From Acephala macrosclerotiorum (lineage: Eukaryota; Ascomycota; Leotiomycetes; Helotiales; Mollisiaceae), in the NCBI GenBank assembly GCA_014904845.1, contig MU119256.1, positions 62,001-126,000 of the forward strand: a stretch of DNA of 64,000 nt. The letters are read 5' to 3'. The notes beneath the pieces were generated by a model, which was not told the DNA's origin, did no database searches, and was given only the letters and a program-made list of their open reading frames with translations. Numbering within the stretch: position 1 is the first letter of the stretch; every line of letters begins with the position of its first letter. Of the stretch, positions 1-11,370 are shown in pieces. The position numbers and the translations under genes are program-made.

Positions 1-2
1 GG

Positions 3-131
3 ACGAACGCTGGGTTACTGTTTTTCGTCGCTATTGGGTGTGTGGGGTTGAGGATCTATTATGGGCTGCTGAATCGGAGGATTTTGAGAGGTGGTGTGGA
101 GGGTGGGGTCGAGAGGTTGTTTCGGTATTAG
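3..131 (+). CDS. C-terminal end of an MFS transporter (partial, runs off left edge)
   Basis: One frame is open from the left edge to a TAG at 129-131 and encodes a hydrophobic helix followed by a basic cytosolic tail (GLRIYYGLLNRR). The same arrangement ends the DAL5-like transporter at 34956-38739 in this window (GLRVYMIMENKKRD), so this is probably the last helix of an allantoate-permease-type major facilitator. Only about 42 residues are visible, so substrate and integrity cannot be judged. The assignment rests on this similarity and composition alone. Confidence 0.5.
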   Translation, partial: TNAGLLFFVAIGCVGLRIYYGLLNRRILRGGVEGGVERLFRY

Positions 132-339
132 GTGAGTCTTTACGGATTGTTGAAAAATGGTGACATTTAGGTTGAGAAATTTCAAGGTCTAGGGCTCTAT
201 GAAGTCTCGAGGCATTTTCCCAAGTTGCAAGCTTCCTCCAAATAACTCTATTTCCATCCAGACTTGTCTCAGTCGTTCCAATCCCGCTATCTATCTCACA
301 CCCACAATCAAACCTTCACATGCTTCGACTTCCCTGGCC

Positions 340-918
340 AACTCGTTCTCCTCTTCGTCCTAACATAAACATTCAACGGCATAATCAACCGAAAAGCCGG
401 ATCATACCTACCAGATCACTCCCCACCTTCTCAATCCTATACCTATACACCAACATACTAACAATAACCCTAACCTCCTCTAACGCAAAATTAAACCTAA
501 TACACATCCTCGACCCGGCAGTAAACGGCACATAAGCAGTCTTGTGCCTATGCTTCACTTTATCCGTGTTCCGTCTGGATCGAATTTATTAGGGTTCTCC
601 CAGATCGAAGGGTGTTTGTGGATGTGTGGTATGGAGATTATCATTACGGCGTCTTTGGGGATCCAGTATCCGCCGGGAAGGATGACGGATCAAATGGCAG
701 TTCGGCTGGGTTGTAGGAGGGGTTTTGCATTCGCTGGACTTGATGAAGATTCCTAGGAAGTGGAGGGAGTTTGCGAGGTCGGGCGTCTATTTCGTATCTG
801 GTGTGACGCCGTAATCGACCAGTTTTTTAGAGAAGTCTCTCTTGATTACCTGGATATGTCACGAGAATGTACAGCATCCAGGACAGGATTGAAGCAATGG
901 CGATGAACCCCGCACATC
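340..918 (-). pseudogene. Cytochrome P450 relic (C-terminal half)
   Basis: Conceptual translation of the minus strand gives, in correct P450 order but in shifting frames, an I-helix remnant (CAGFIAIASILSW where AGRDTTAS would be expected), a J-helix (ERLL), a K/K' region (PPTTQPNCH), a beta-strand region (LPGGYWIPKDAV, then HKHPSIWENPNKFDP), the haem loop with its cysteine (PFTAGSRMCIRFNFAL, about 496-526) and a C-terminal strand (YDPAFRLIMPLNVYVR). At least three frameshifts and in-frame stops separate the pieces, the ExxR motif is lost, and the Gly after the haem Cys is Arg. No start exon is recognisable above about 920. This is a decayed single-copy gene, not a functional enzyme; family number and substrate cannot be read from what remains. 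Confidence 0.75.
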
Positions 919-1302
919 AACTCCTATCACCTCATCTTAATCAAATCTCACGAACGCCTATATACATCTACTGTGCTGAAGACAGCAACGTCCCGATACA
1001 TATTGTGGCAAGTGTTCTAGGGGTTATCACATGTTTCAGTTTCCGTTCAATTCACGCTGGCGAGTCGTTCTGCTTGCTAGATTTAATCACTTTCGTTGCA
1101 GGATGAACGATTCGTAAGGCGAATGTTCGTAAACCTCTATTCCAGGAAAAGAGGCTAATATGATTGCGGTTGAGGGTCCAACAAGCTTATACCTTCCATC
1201 CAATCCAACCCCGAACTTAGTGGCTCCGTCCCCTTTCTTCCCAGTTGAGCACAAATTTTGATCATCAAATCCAATCGTTCTTTTAACACCCCGAAAACTT
1301 CA
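919..1302. other. Intergenic; no gene seen
   Basis: Lies between the P450 relic and the stop of the amidohydrolase gene. It may hold unrecognisable upstream parts of the relic. No ORF, repeat or RNA gene could be supported. Confidence 0.4.
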
Positions 1303-2338
1303 TCACGCATATGTCTCCCCAGGTGTCTCAACCATCATCTTCTCCCATACCTCTGAGCTCACCCAACTTCTCAAGCTCTTCAGTATCGCAACATCATCAA
1401 TATTTCTGAATGGCTCAGGAATCTCAATGCTTCGTCCTTTTCGATGCTTGGCTTCGCCAGTGTGAGGCCAATCGCTCGCCCAAATGAGCTGATCCGGCAC
1501 CTCTTTTGCGAGTCTCTTCACCACGAGCGCCAGGTCTGGATACCTCTCTTTCTCCTCCTCGGAAGCACGAGGAAAGCCTGAAACCTTGACAATGAGATGT
1601 CTCCCTTTCGCCAGTGCGATCAAAGAATCAAATCCTGGCTGTTCAATTGTGGAGGCACCTTGAGCGAGCGTGGACGAACCTTTCATCCCGCCCAAGTGGT
1701 CAGCGATAATTCGGACACCCAGGTTCTCGATGGAATGTTTCAATTCTGAAGTTTTTATCAGCTTAACTTCATCTAAGAATAAGAGAGTATGAGTCCTTAC
1801 CATCCCAAAAGCGACCTGGAATGAATAACTGAATCCACCATTTTTCTCCCAACCCCGCATTCTTAATGTACTCAGCAGTTTCCATCATCTCTTTCCTCAA
1901 CGCATCGCCCGAAATACTTCCTCCAGACGAAACCATATTCAATCTCACTCCTCGCACTCCAAGTCTATCCATCTCAAGCAAGTTATCCTTCTCCATCTGC
2001 TCCTTCTCAAGAACAACGATACCTCTCAGCTTTCCACCACCCTCTTGCTTCCGGAGTAGGTCTAGGATACTTTCGTTCAAGTTTCCGTACGGGCTGGGTA
2101 GGACGAGAACCATATTGGGCGTTGAGTTCCCTGCTGATAGAGATTTCCCGAATGACACCAGTTGTTGGAATGAGGCTTCCCGCGGTGAATAGGCTCTCTT
2201 GGGGGAATATGGGTATGTTTGGGGATCGAAGACGTGCACGTGAGTGTCCCATGATCCGGGTGGAAGACGCCAGCTTTCCTGTGAGGTGGCTGACGTGCTG
2301 AAGCAGCTATTTTGACTATCCTCAATCTCAGCATTCAT
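1303..2338 (-). CDS. Amidohydrolase family 2 protein, 2-pyrone-4,6-dicarboxylate-lactonase-like
   Basis: Exons 1801-2338 and 1303-1745 are joined across a 55-bp GT-AG intron (1746-1800) that restores the frame FWD|ELKHSIENLG, giving 326 residues, the usual length of this family. TIM-barrel amidohydrolase (PF04909) signatures are present: the N-terminal metal motif WDTHVHVFDP (about residue 31), the strand motif RIIADHLGG and the C-terminal ASDWPHT. In bacteria the closest-looking characterised group is LigI, which hydrolyses 2-pyrone-4,6-dicarboxylate to 4-oxalomesaconate in the protocatechuate/gallate 4,5-cleavage pathway; the match is by motif, so substrate is inferred. No signal peptide, so cytosolic. 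A PrpF-type isomerase (12992) and an RraA-type aldolase (10417), which are the families of following steps, lie within 12 kb. The frame is free of lesions, in contrast with the decayed genes on both sides. Confidence 0.85.
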
Positions 2339-2806
2339 TCCACCAAGCTATTAATCCGACTTACGACATTGTGAAATCCGAAACAAATAGCACTTTGGAC
2401 GCACGCAGAGTAGGAAGCTTCGCTACCAGTGGAATGCTGCTCACAGAGTATCGTCTTATTTGATGTCGCAATTGGTGAGATTGAAACGATGTTCCAGTGA
2501 GCAGGCGTTTGCAATATATAGTTCTGACTGACATTTTTGCAATGCTTGAGTCATTTCAGCTTCAGCTTACTTTCATTATTGACAGAAGAAGTAGCTGATG
2601 GTAGAAAGTATGGTCGGTTGCATCCGCTTCAGTGGGGAGGCCCTGAATGATTGGTCTCGCTTCACTGTTCAGGGAGTTTAGGGGCACGCTTCGCTTGCCA
2701 TCCAACCCTGAAAGGAATAACTGATATCGGCATAGATTCCCCATTAAACATCACAGCTCGGAAGTTGACCGAAAGAGAAATTTCGTAACGAAGACAATAC
2801 CATCTA
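2339..2806. other. Intergenic; upstream region of the amidohydrolase
   Basis: Contains the 5' side of the amidohydrolase gene and the 3' side of the dead sugar transporter. A 60-codon minus-strand ORF (2562-2744) has no family likeness and is treated as chance. Confidence 0.4.
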
Positions 2807-3972
2807 TCACACAACAGTCTCAATCATTCTTTCATCCGTCTTCTCGTCCTCGTTAGTCTGCTTCCCCTCTGCACCATCCCCAACATTAGCATTCTTCCTC
2901 CTCTCCCACCAATACCCCTCGAACAACGCATCCATACTCTCCAAACTCCTTCGGCTCGTCTCCAAAACCATGAAGAACGTATAAATCCACTCTACCAACA
3001 CCATGCAGCAAAGAAATAGAAAGCACCATAATACCCATACTACTCAGGATAGAAGGTGTAGCTTTTCGGGACTTGAACGGAGGGGGAGAACATACGTATG
3101 ACAAAGCATCTAAATCGTGATCTTAGTGAGCGAGGATTTCTGTCTCTCAAATGCATAACCATCGGGGCGATTCGTAGATGAAGAAACTTCTTACTATGGC
3201 AGTGGCAGGAACGAAGGTTTGGACGAAGAATGGAATCTGCCGCTGCAAGTCTGATTTCGGATTGATGTGAAGAATACAACCGTAGCACACAAATGTGCCT
3301 AACCAGGTTAATACCTTTCATTACTATGGAGATAGGTGACTTACCAATAGTCTGCCCACCAAGCATACAAACGTTAAACCAAGCGTCATCAATCCTCTTT
3401 TCGCTCTCGGTGCAATCTCGACAATCTCCATCGGCCCCACCACGCTCACACTTCCAAACCCAACACCCGTAACAATCTGTCCGAAGTAGAGAGCACCGAG
3501 ATTACCGTACGAGAAAGTCGATATCAGATTTCCGAGGATGTAGATACTTTCATAGATTCGAAGTGACTAAATTCTACCTACTCAATCATTGAGGAAGTAG
3601 CTTCCAGATGTTAGTGGTAGAGCTTAAGAAGGAGGAACACTGACGAAAGCATAGCACCTGCGAAGCCAGTGAGGATTGGAAGAGAGACGAGATTCGGAAT
3701 TGTGTTCCGATCGGTTTTTGGAGTGATGCCGAATGTTGTCTGAAAGGACTGCAGACTTGAGACAGCTACCATCGCGCGCTCATCCCAGCCTGGAACTTGT
3801 GTTAAAGATTGCTTTCCATGCGAGCTTGGAAAGAGAGGGACTCACCTTTGGCTTGACCTGCAAGAGCGAAGCAAGCTACCGTTGTGAAAATCCGCCAATT
3901 GTAGGTCTCGGGCGGGGCAACTTTGATGGCTTCGATGTACTTGACAAATGCCAGCTTCTTTGGTTGTATCAT
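2807..3972 (-). pseudogene. MFS sugar-porter relic
   Basis: Starting at an ATG at 3972 the minus strand reads as the N-terminus of a fungal sugar porter (MIQPKKLAFVKYIE, then NWRIFTTVACFALAGQAKG), continues after an intron-like gap with GWDERAMVAV and TFGITPK, and then with YESIYILGNLISTFSYG, GALYFGQIVTGVGFGS, a conserved cytosolic loop (EIAPRAKRG) and FVQTFVPATAIV/YESPRWL. It then jumps directly to the last helix (LVEWIYTFFMVLETSRRSLE), so the second half of the transporter (about TM6-TM11) has been deleted. Stops sit at TGA and TAG codons in the frame reading YFLND*VGRI*SLRI, consistent with CGA-to-TGA and TGG-to-TAG changes, and a one-base deletion precedes FNVCMLGGQTI. The gene cannot make a transporter. 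It probably served the neighbouring catabolic genes, but that is inference from position. Confidence 0.8.
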
Positions 3973-4525
3973 GGTTGTTAATTGCAGTGTTGAAGGAATT
4001 AGAAAAATACAACAGATACAAACAGAAACGTATTTGAAAACGATTTAGATCTAGACACCACGGCTCTTTTCATATATAGAAATAGTTTGTAGAACACAAT
4101 ACGTCTGTATACTTGTCATCCCAATATGCAACCCGCAATTGGTAGGCTTTGGGGTACCCCTTTTCCCCAGCTTTGAACGGCATTCTCGGCTAGGCCACAT
4201 TTGAGATGCGGGTTTGAGGGGCGAAAATCCTTGAACGGATGCACCCGGTTAGCAAAATATCCAGTCCTCTATTCCGTGCCTATAGGCCTTCCACTCTGTA
4301 CTCATCATCTTAGGTAAGAACTTATCGGGATGCTCTCACGTCAGACATGGCTTGCGAACCCTCCTTCCGTTTAACCTAGATTCAGGCGGATATCTAGGCC
4401 CCAACCCAGCTGTTCTCTGCGTCAAGAAGTAGAACGGAGGGCATGGAAAATGGTGTAGAAATTGAGACTCTATAAACTATCGATGTGGGGAAAAGACAAC
4501 TTGTCATCCAAAACCTTGCAATCAA
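3973..4525. other. Intergenic; no gene seen
   Basis: Former promoter side of the dead sugar transporter and 3' side of the aconitase relic. No coding, RNA or repeat signal could be supported. Confidence 0.4.
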
Positions 4526-6365
4526 CTAAGCTTGAAATTCAGCACCGCTCCTAGCCTTCTTCATCTGCGCCATCAAATTCAACGCACTTCCCGCCTTGAA
4601 ATACTCAATCTGCTCCTCATTGAAGGTATGATTCAACATCACTCTCCATTCATCCTCATCACCCTTCTTCACCACCATCTCAATCTGCATTCCAGGAGAA
4701 AGGTCCTTCAGCCCGACAAGACTAATCCTGTCGTCCTCCTCAATACGATCATAATCCGCGTCATTTTCAAACATGAGCGACAAAATCCCCTGTTTCTTCA
4801 AATTACTCTCATGAATCCTCGCGAAAGATTTCGCTACGATAGCTTTCCCGTTCAAGTATCTAGGCTGAAGAGCGGCGTGTTCGCGAGATGAACCTTCGCC
4901 GTAATTCCAATCCGCGATTATTACCCAGTCTTGATTTTTAGCTTTGTATGCGCGTGCTGTTTCCGGAACGGTGGAGTACTGGCTTGTGAAAGAGTTTTTG
5001 ACACTGTTGGTGACCTTGTTAAAAGCGTTGGTTGCGCCGATGAGGGTGTTGTTTGAGATGTTTTCAAGGTGGAGTGTAGACGTAATCTGCATTTTGAAAG
5101 CCATTCTCTGGAAGAATGTCTGAATGTGGAAGCTGGAACCTGGATTCCTTCCCATCTGGGGTCTCGATCGAGTCTGCGGGATCAAAGTCTACCCTTCCTG
5201 CAAACACCTTGACCATGACAATCTCAGGTGAAGTGAGGAAGATTAATGTCGCAGGATTCGCATCAAATCGACCAACAAAGTTCCTATTGTACGAGCTAAC
5301 AACCGAGTTTGGCGTCCCTTTCTCAATGTCGGTTCGATTCCAAGATCCGCAGCATGGCCCGCAAGCATTTGCGAGGACAGTCGCTCCTGCTTCCCCGAAG
5401 GTCTCGAAGACGCCGGCTTCATCTAAAGTCAATCGGGTCTGCTCACTCCCTGGTGATAACAAAAGTGGTGCTTTGGGCTTCAGACCAGCGTTGAGAGCTT
5501 GTCTCGTCAGATCGGCTGCTCTGCTCATATCCTGGAAGGAGAGAGTTCGGACATGATCCGATGAGTGTGGCACTCAGTTCTCGCGGCCATGTATTTGCCT
5601 TTACCAATTCCTTGAACTTTGAGTTTGATGTCGCGAAATCGGGAGTCGATGGACCGCTAATGAAAGGCTCGAGCGAAGAGAGGTCGATATTAATGATGCG
5701 ATCGACCGGTCGCGTCAAGGTAGCGTCCCATTTGGTCGGTGCAAGGGAAGATTGAAGATGTCGCTCCTGTCTCCGCTCCCATGTTGGAGATTGTCGCCAT
5801 GCCGGTGCAGCTCAGACTGTTGACTCCGGGACCGAAATATTCGATGATGGGGCCTGTCCCTCCTTTGACAGTCAACTCGCCTGCGAGCTTCAGAATCACG
5901 TCCTTTGGAGAAGCCTAGCCAGAGAGCGAGCCTGTCAGGTGGACACTGATAATCTTTGGCGCTTTGATTTCCCAAGAAAGTCCCGCCATCACATCGACAG
6001 CATCTGCACCTCCTATACCAATCGCAGCCATTCCCAGCCCCCCAGCATTCGGCGTGTGAGAATCAGTACCAATCATCAGTCCACCAGGAAACGCATAATT
6101 CTCTAGCACCATCTGACGAATGATGCCCTAGATTTCCCATCAGCACAAACCCAACCTCACTCAAAGCTTGACTCACCGCACCAGGTTTCCAAAACCCAAT
6201 GCATGGCTGTCGCTTCACAAAACAAAAGAGGCTGCTCGAACTTCCGCCTTGTGCTAGCCAAGGAGAGATCCGAAAGTGAGGCACTTGTCAATAGAGTAGC
6301 CATCATTGGATGAGAGGAAGCTGCAGGGACTTGAATAACAGCAAAGGAGCCCTAAGCCGCTTGCA
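4526..6365 (-). pseudogene. Mitochondrial-type aconitase relic
   Basis: Minus-strand fragments follow aconitase from the substrate motif GFWKPGA and [17 protein letters not shown] (about 6040-6200) through [23 protein letters not shown], the cysteine pair ANACGPCCGSW, SYNRNFVGRFDANPAT and the C-terminal swivelling domain (ISNNTLIGA, NYGEGSSREHAALQPR, SFARIHESNLKKQG) to a TAG at 4526-4528. Lesions are many: a TGG-to-TAG stop directly after LTGSLSG (about 5917), loss of about 35 residues after DATGR, a frameshift inside GSC-NS, deletion of about 60 residues between YVYTPP and LENISNN with a frame change, Thr-to-Pro in GSCTNS, and no recognisable N-terminal 150 residues. The iron-sulfur cysteines are still legible. 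It lies end to end with the YHM2-type carrier relic. Whether it was the housekeeping enzyme or a paralogue for this locus is unknown; its death suggests a paralogue. Confidence 0.9.
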
Positions 6366-6587
6366 AGGCTTGCGGCTCGGATGCTCGAGGGAAACGAGCC
6401 TCCTTGAACGGATGCATCCGTGGTCACGTGTCATTTATTTTGAAAGTCAAGATTCATGTAAACGACTGTCCAAACAAGTTTTCATGCGAATTAAGCATGT
6501 GCCGAGATCGGATGCAATGGTCGATAACGGTCTTGGTGAATTAGTGATCAGGTGAAACAGTGTTATGTTGATGTGCTGAAATTACTA

Positions 6588-7718
6588 CTAGGCTGTGGCA
6601 ACATTCAGCTTTGCCTTCACCATATCACCAAAAGCGACCATCACGACGGTTGCCCAAGAAGCGACACCAATGTGCGGCAAAATCCCACGAGTGAAGCCTC
6701 TGAGACCGTTCTCCTAGTAAATATGCTTCGTAGCAGAAAGCATAGTTAGCTTCACACTATGCTGAGCACTTCAGGTCATCGATTGCATCTCAACACGAAT
6801 GACCTGCGCTTTTGTCAGCTTCCCACTAGGTAACGGACTTCTTACCCCAAAAAGGTTGATTCCAGCAGCTCAGGGTTCCACAAACAACTGATGCAGCGAT
6901 CTTTTGACCCGCAGACAGTTTCTCAGAAGCTGGAATATGGCCAAATTTCCGAATCTGTCCTTCTGTGAACTTTGCGATCCCCATTCGACTTGCCCATCCA
7001 GTGATTTGTCGCAGAGCCACAGCATTGACGCCCTTGTTTATGTCCCGAATGCCTTGCATACGAAGGATGTTGAAGAATGTTCCCATGGTACCTGGGACAT
7101 GGTTGCCAGAGCTAGCAAGTTTCGAGCGCGTTACTTCGACTGTCTTCATTGAGTGGTATTGGATCTCTGACGATGAGAAAACCAAGATGGCTCCCTTCGC
7201 AGTGGCTTCGATCCAGGCCTGAACAGTTCGGTAAAGGCCACTTGTAACGTGTAGTCGACTCCCCCATGGAATCAATCCTTGATAAAATGCTTTCCAACCC
7301 CCCCCCCTTTTGACCAAGTAAGTCGAACGGCCTCTCTGAGTGAAGCATTCCGATTTGTAGCAACATACATCTTCATGACCTCCATAGGATGTCCCAAGGT
7401 CATGACTTGGAATATAATTACGTCAGCTCCCACCGCGAGATTGCTCCATGATAGTTTCCTCTTCGTCGGTGAGACTAGACTTGCAGTCTCGAGTGACATT
7501 GTTCTTTTCGTCATCGACATGATGAACTGAATTGCTGCAATAAACTTAACATGCACTCGCGCGCCAGATACGCCTCTCTTTCGTCGAGGGGTCCATTGAG
7601 TCCCAGCTACGTCTCGTGCAGAGGTGCCAGGTACATCCGGATGCGGCCAGAGATTCTCGATATTCGCGGTAGCTGCAGGATCCGGATAATCCTCATTCGG
7701 ACGGTTCGGAACGGACAT
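6588..7718 (-). pseudogene. YHM2-type mitochondrial citrate/2-oxoglutarate carrier relic
   Basis: The minus strand reads MSMTKRTMSLETASLV, then KLSWSNLAVGADVIIFQ and MTLGHPMEVMKMYVATNR, which is the carrier signature (P-x-[D/E]-x-x-[K/R], here PMEVMK) of mitochondrial carrier family proteins, followed by FYQGLIPW, AWIEATAKGAILVFSSSEI, MKTVEVTRSK, RQITGWASRMG and SCWNQP. Across a GT-AG intron of about 42 bp it continues VIRVEMQSM and ends GILPHIGVASWATVVMVAFG before TAG at 6588. Order and motifs match YHM2, which exchanges citrate for 2-oxoglutarate across the inner mitochondrial membrane. Lesions: a frameshift at a run of 10 G (7298-7307), loss of about 33 residues before MKTVEV, and an in-frame TAG in HIY*ENG. 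An extra N-terminal stretch up to 7718 is open but not recognised. Confidence 0.85.
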
Positions 7719-7753
7719 TTAGGTAGGAGTGGGTGTTCGTGCCGCAGTCAGAA

Positions 7754-10077
7754 CTATATGGGATAGCCTTGACCAAATGGGTCTTCCGCGCCGCACATAT
7801 CCGTCATCAAGGGCAACGACATATCAAAACCAAGGTCAAACAACCCTTCCATTCCCATTATTCCGTCAAAAGACTGATTCTGCAGAAGAGGTTGTGGAGC
7901 CATCGGATGTTCCGCTGCAGTGGGGACGTTGATTCTCGCTACAGCCTCTGGAAACTCGTCGGACATTGAGCCGATGTGGTCTTTCATTCCAAACCATTCC
8001 ATATATTCTTGGTCGATCTCCCCAAAGCGATTTCCTGACAAACGTTGGGTTGTCCTTTCGTCGTTCGTCAGGATAACATTGTCGCCAAAAAGGTTCAATG
8101 TTGTTCTTCCCAGTCGTTCGATCACGTTGTAGGAGCGACTCGCTGCTGCCGGCCATAATTTACCCTTGGGCAATTGTTAGTGAAAACATTTAACTGGGGA
8201 ATCGACGCTTACCATATCTTCGAACAAACTTAAACAGGAGTTGATGTTGGACTTGACAACTGATCTGGTCGTGCTTCTTCGAATTTCTGGTGCGACCAAA
8301 GTATACAGCATGGTGACACTCGCCATGAAAACAGAATGGAGAGCGATCCATGTATAAGTGATCTTGTTCTTACTGTAAAGGGCAAGATAACCTGTGATCA
8401 TGTTGATTGATGAGTCTGCGCAGACTTGGAGAGCTTGCAGATTAGGTTGGGGACAAACTGGCGAAGGACGATACAGCAAGATCAAAGCATGATTGTATGC
8501 AATTGTAAACCACTCAAATGATTGAAATGTTGCGGTCGTTGGTGACATGTACCGAGGAGAGGTCATCATCCAGGTCTCGAGTTCCGCACGAATCTGATCT
8601 CTGGATTCCTGAACTGTAATTCCATCCTGCTCAGAGGCATTGACAGGGTAAAACTTTCGGAGGATCTTCGAATGAATCTGCCTCAACCTGATGATGTGTC
8701 GGAAAGTTGATGTATCGTAGATTGTGGGAGCGAATGTTTCCTGAGGGGGCGACTCTTCAAGCAGCTGTTGGTCGGTCAATTGAAGGGGTAGATCAACATT
8801 AATTTCGCGATCCTGTATGCTGAATGGACGACCTAGGGCGACGGAGATGTTTCTGTCTAGTAAGTACGCTGACCAAAAGATTCGCTTCTTCATCTCTGAA
8901 CGAAGGAGACTTCTTGTCGGACAAGATGATTTTCGATGAAGACCAAGATCAATGGCAAATCTGATTGCCACACCGTTGACCATCCACTTGAAACCTTAGC
9001 ACAGCTTTGAATAAATGTGGGCTTCGCTTACAGCATTGATGCTCTGTGGTTCATTGATCGCAAAAATGGTCATGAGCAGGAGTCCTTGGATTGTCTCTAG
9101 GTTGTCCTCGGCCATCAGACCTGGGAGGTACATTGATGTCGCAGTGTTAAAGAACTCTAGATGCACACCGTTCAACTCTTTCTTCAGTCGTTGCAAATCA
9201 ATGGCCGCTATTGCAAAGACAATGTAGACTAGGAAGAGCGACGCATGGTTGGCTTCCATTCCGTGCTGCATCACGTGGGAGAAATGTTTCTCCATGAACG
9301 TCGGTCGATGTAGTATTGGAAAACTTGCCCATCGGTGCTCAAAATACGCCTCTTGCAGCATGTTGCACATTTCTAACGGAGGAAGCATTTTGGGCTGAAA
9401 TATCCCTCCTTCGCTCATAGCCGGCGAGTTGCCTGAAGATGCCCGTTCGACACGAAGTGGAAAACGTCCCGAGGATGGCGCCTTTTTGTAATCTGTGAGA
9501 GGTAGGAGAGCCTGGACGATGTTCCCAAAGTGCACACCACTTGACTCTCCTACGTACTTCTTCTCAGACGAGCCCTCAAGAGACAGCCTTGCGATGTTGG
9601 AGGCCAGGTCAGATTCTGAAATGACATTCGGAGGAGGTTCCTGAGGCTGGGCATCCTGGGACAATGGGGTAGAATTTCCACTCTGCCTCAACAGAAGGAG
9701 CTCTAATTTAAGTCGGTCATTCTCAGCCTTGAGAGAAACAATCTGTGACTCGAGATCTTCGACATGACCACGTGGATATTGTCTGTACGTAAGACGATCT
9801 TGAACTGTGCATGGTGTTCCTGCTTTTTCACAGGTCGAGCAGACCGGAATCTTGCCATCACACTATTTTTCGTCAGCGGAGTCCACATCGATAGCCAGGT
9901 GAAGTGCTTGCTGACTTTGTGCTTTCTTGCCCGACATCGCTGACATGCAATTTGAGTTCGGTGGAGCCCAGGTCGATGCTTCCGCTTTGGAGCCGAAGTT
10001 GTGGGGGTGGGTGAGGAGGATCCCGTGCGGGAATCTATAGCTTCATCCATCTTGGCCATAGATCTCTTGCTTGGCAA
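7754..10077 (-). CDS. Zn2Cys6 transcription factor with fungal-specific regulator domain
   Basis: Four exons (9916-10077, 9032-9862, 8213-8986, 7754-8164) with introns of 53, 45 and 48 bp give a continuous 725-residue frame. The binuclear zinc cluster is split by the first intron: ACQRCRARKHK | CDGKIPVCSTCEKAGTPC, six cysteines in the normal spacing. It is followed by a leucine-rich coiled coil (LESQIVSLKAENDRLKLE) and the Fungal_trans domain (WMVNGVAIRFAIDLGLHR, KKRIFWSAYLLDRNISVAL, GRPFSIQDREINVDLP). The acidic, Met-rich tail (DLGFDMSLPLMTDM) could act in activation. It is divergent from the RraA-type aldolase with only 339 bp between the starts, and sits beside the aconitase and carrier relics, so it is a candidate pathway-specific regulator. 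No lesions are seen. Confidence 0.9.
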
Positions 10078-10416
10078 ACCCGCATCGCTGTAGACGCTGA
10101 CCTGGACCTTATGCTGTTGATGAGAAAAGGTTGATGTCGATATCGGAGAGGCGGAGAATAAACTTGTCGAAGGCGCTAGCTTGAATCTGGACTAGTGGCT
10201 TTCACTTCACATCCGAGACACCCTTCTCTCTTGGACCTCGCAGCGGGAAGCCTCCGATGCAACAAACATATAAACCCTCATATGTATTCAAAGTTGGTAT
10301 GAAAGCCACAGATGAACAATTTCTCGATGGACGATAGATAAAATACTTTTAATCTATCATTGTTTACGTGCACATCTAAAATCGCTTCCTCGGCATTTCT
10401 CTGCCTCTCGGCCGGC
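10078..10416. promoter_or_regulatory. Shared divergent promoter (Zn2Cys6 regulator / RraA aldolase)
   Basis: 339 bp separate the two start codons and point outward in both directions, the arrangement expected for a regulator controlling its neighbour. No Zn2Cys6 CGG-repeat site could be singled out with confidence. Confidence 0.5.
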
Positions 10417-11239
10417 ATGTCTTCTGCAGTCAGAGCACTACGGCCGTTCGCGTCATGCGATGTAAGTGAAATGATATCAAATCTTCAATTTCGCTTTCAT
10501 TACGCTAACTGCCCAAGATCGGTGATGCTCTAGTCAGATTAAAGTATCCTTTTGGCGGTTTTCTTGATGGTATCTCGATGTGGAGTCCCGAGCGACAGGG
10601 ACACCTTGGCGGCAAGGTCACTTCAGCCGCCATTGGGGAAGCCGTCACTGTTAAGGCATGCAGATTGCGCCTTTCTTGATTGGATCATTGTCTGATAAGT
10701 TTCTAGATGGTCGATGCTAAAGACGAGTCAAGTCCAAAATCACCAATTCATTTCGCAGACGCCAATCAGGCAGGGAAGATCATGTACATCCAACAACCTA
10801 AAGATATGTGCTCTGCATGCTTTGGCGGACTCATGGGGCTTCGATCAAAGACTTTGGGAGCAGCTGGAGCTGTTATTGATGGCAAATTTCGAGATGTACA
10901 GGAAATGCAAGAGCTAGGCTTCCCGGTGAGCACGTTTCCACAACAAGCCAGCTTCGCTGACGAGAATAGTTATTCGCTCGAGGAATTTCCATCTTAGGCT
11001 CCAACACCTTCACTAGGGCTTCGGAGTTCAACATACCTCTTCGGTTCAAAGAGGACCTCTGGATCCATCCTGGAGACATCCTGGTTGGAGATCATGACGG
11101 CGTTGTTGTCGTGCCTCCATCTCTTGTCGATCAAGTTGTGGCTCTCTGCAGTGAGAGGAAAGAGATCGATGAAAAAACAATAACCGCTCTTAAAGGAGGT
11201 ATGCCAATGGGAGAGGCTCTCAAGAAGTTTAGAAAGTAG
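10417..11239 (+). CDS. RraA-family aldolase/decarboxylase (4-hydroxy-4-methyl-2-oxoglutarate / 4-carboxy-4-hydroxy-2-oxoadipate aldolase type)
   Basis: Four exons, all phase 0 (10417-10461, 10518-10655, 10707-10925, 10970-11239), give 223 residues, typical for this family. The active-site pattern known for RraA-type pyruvate aldolases, G-x20-R-D, is exact: GG in CFGGLMGLRSK is followed after 20 residues by RD in VIDGKFRD. Other family landmarks are CDIGDALVRLKYPFGGF near the N-terminus and HPGDILVGDHDGVVVVP near the C-terminus. Intron 2 (10656-10706) begins with GC rather than GT; the join AVTVK|MVDAKDE is exactly what homologues have, so it is taken as a real GC-AG intron. Known members cleave CHA to pyruvate plus oxaloacetate (gallate/protocatechuate 4,5-cleavage) or decarboxylate oxaloacetate; which applies here is inferred from neighbours. 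Confidence 0.88.
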
Positions 11240-11370
11240 AATTTGTATACATTTGAGATTTTTCCTACCCCGCATTACCCCGCAATGCCTTGACCAAGTG
11301 AAGACCCGTTGCACCCCATCCTCGACCCTCCCCAAGTCTACCTATACATGAAGTTTGCATCTCCTCAATC

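Noticed and set aside
320..1106. Three plus-strand ORFs at the left end
   Set aside because: The minus strand through the same region reads as a decayed P450; the plus ORFs have no family likeness.
5328..5345. GGTTCGATTCC resembling a tRNA T-arm
   Set aside because: It lies inside the aconitase relic and no acceptor or anticodon stems can be drawn around it. No tRNA or rRNA gene was found in the window.
5116..5556. 146-codon plus-strand ORF
   Set aside because: Exactly antisense to the aconitase relic, whose motifs are unmistakable on the minus strand.
7298..7307. Run of ten C as a sequencing error in an otherwise good carrier gene
   Set aside because: A separate in-frame stop and a 33-residue loss are present, so the carrier is dead even if the run is miscounted.
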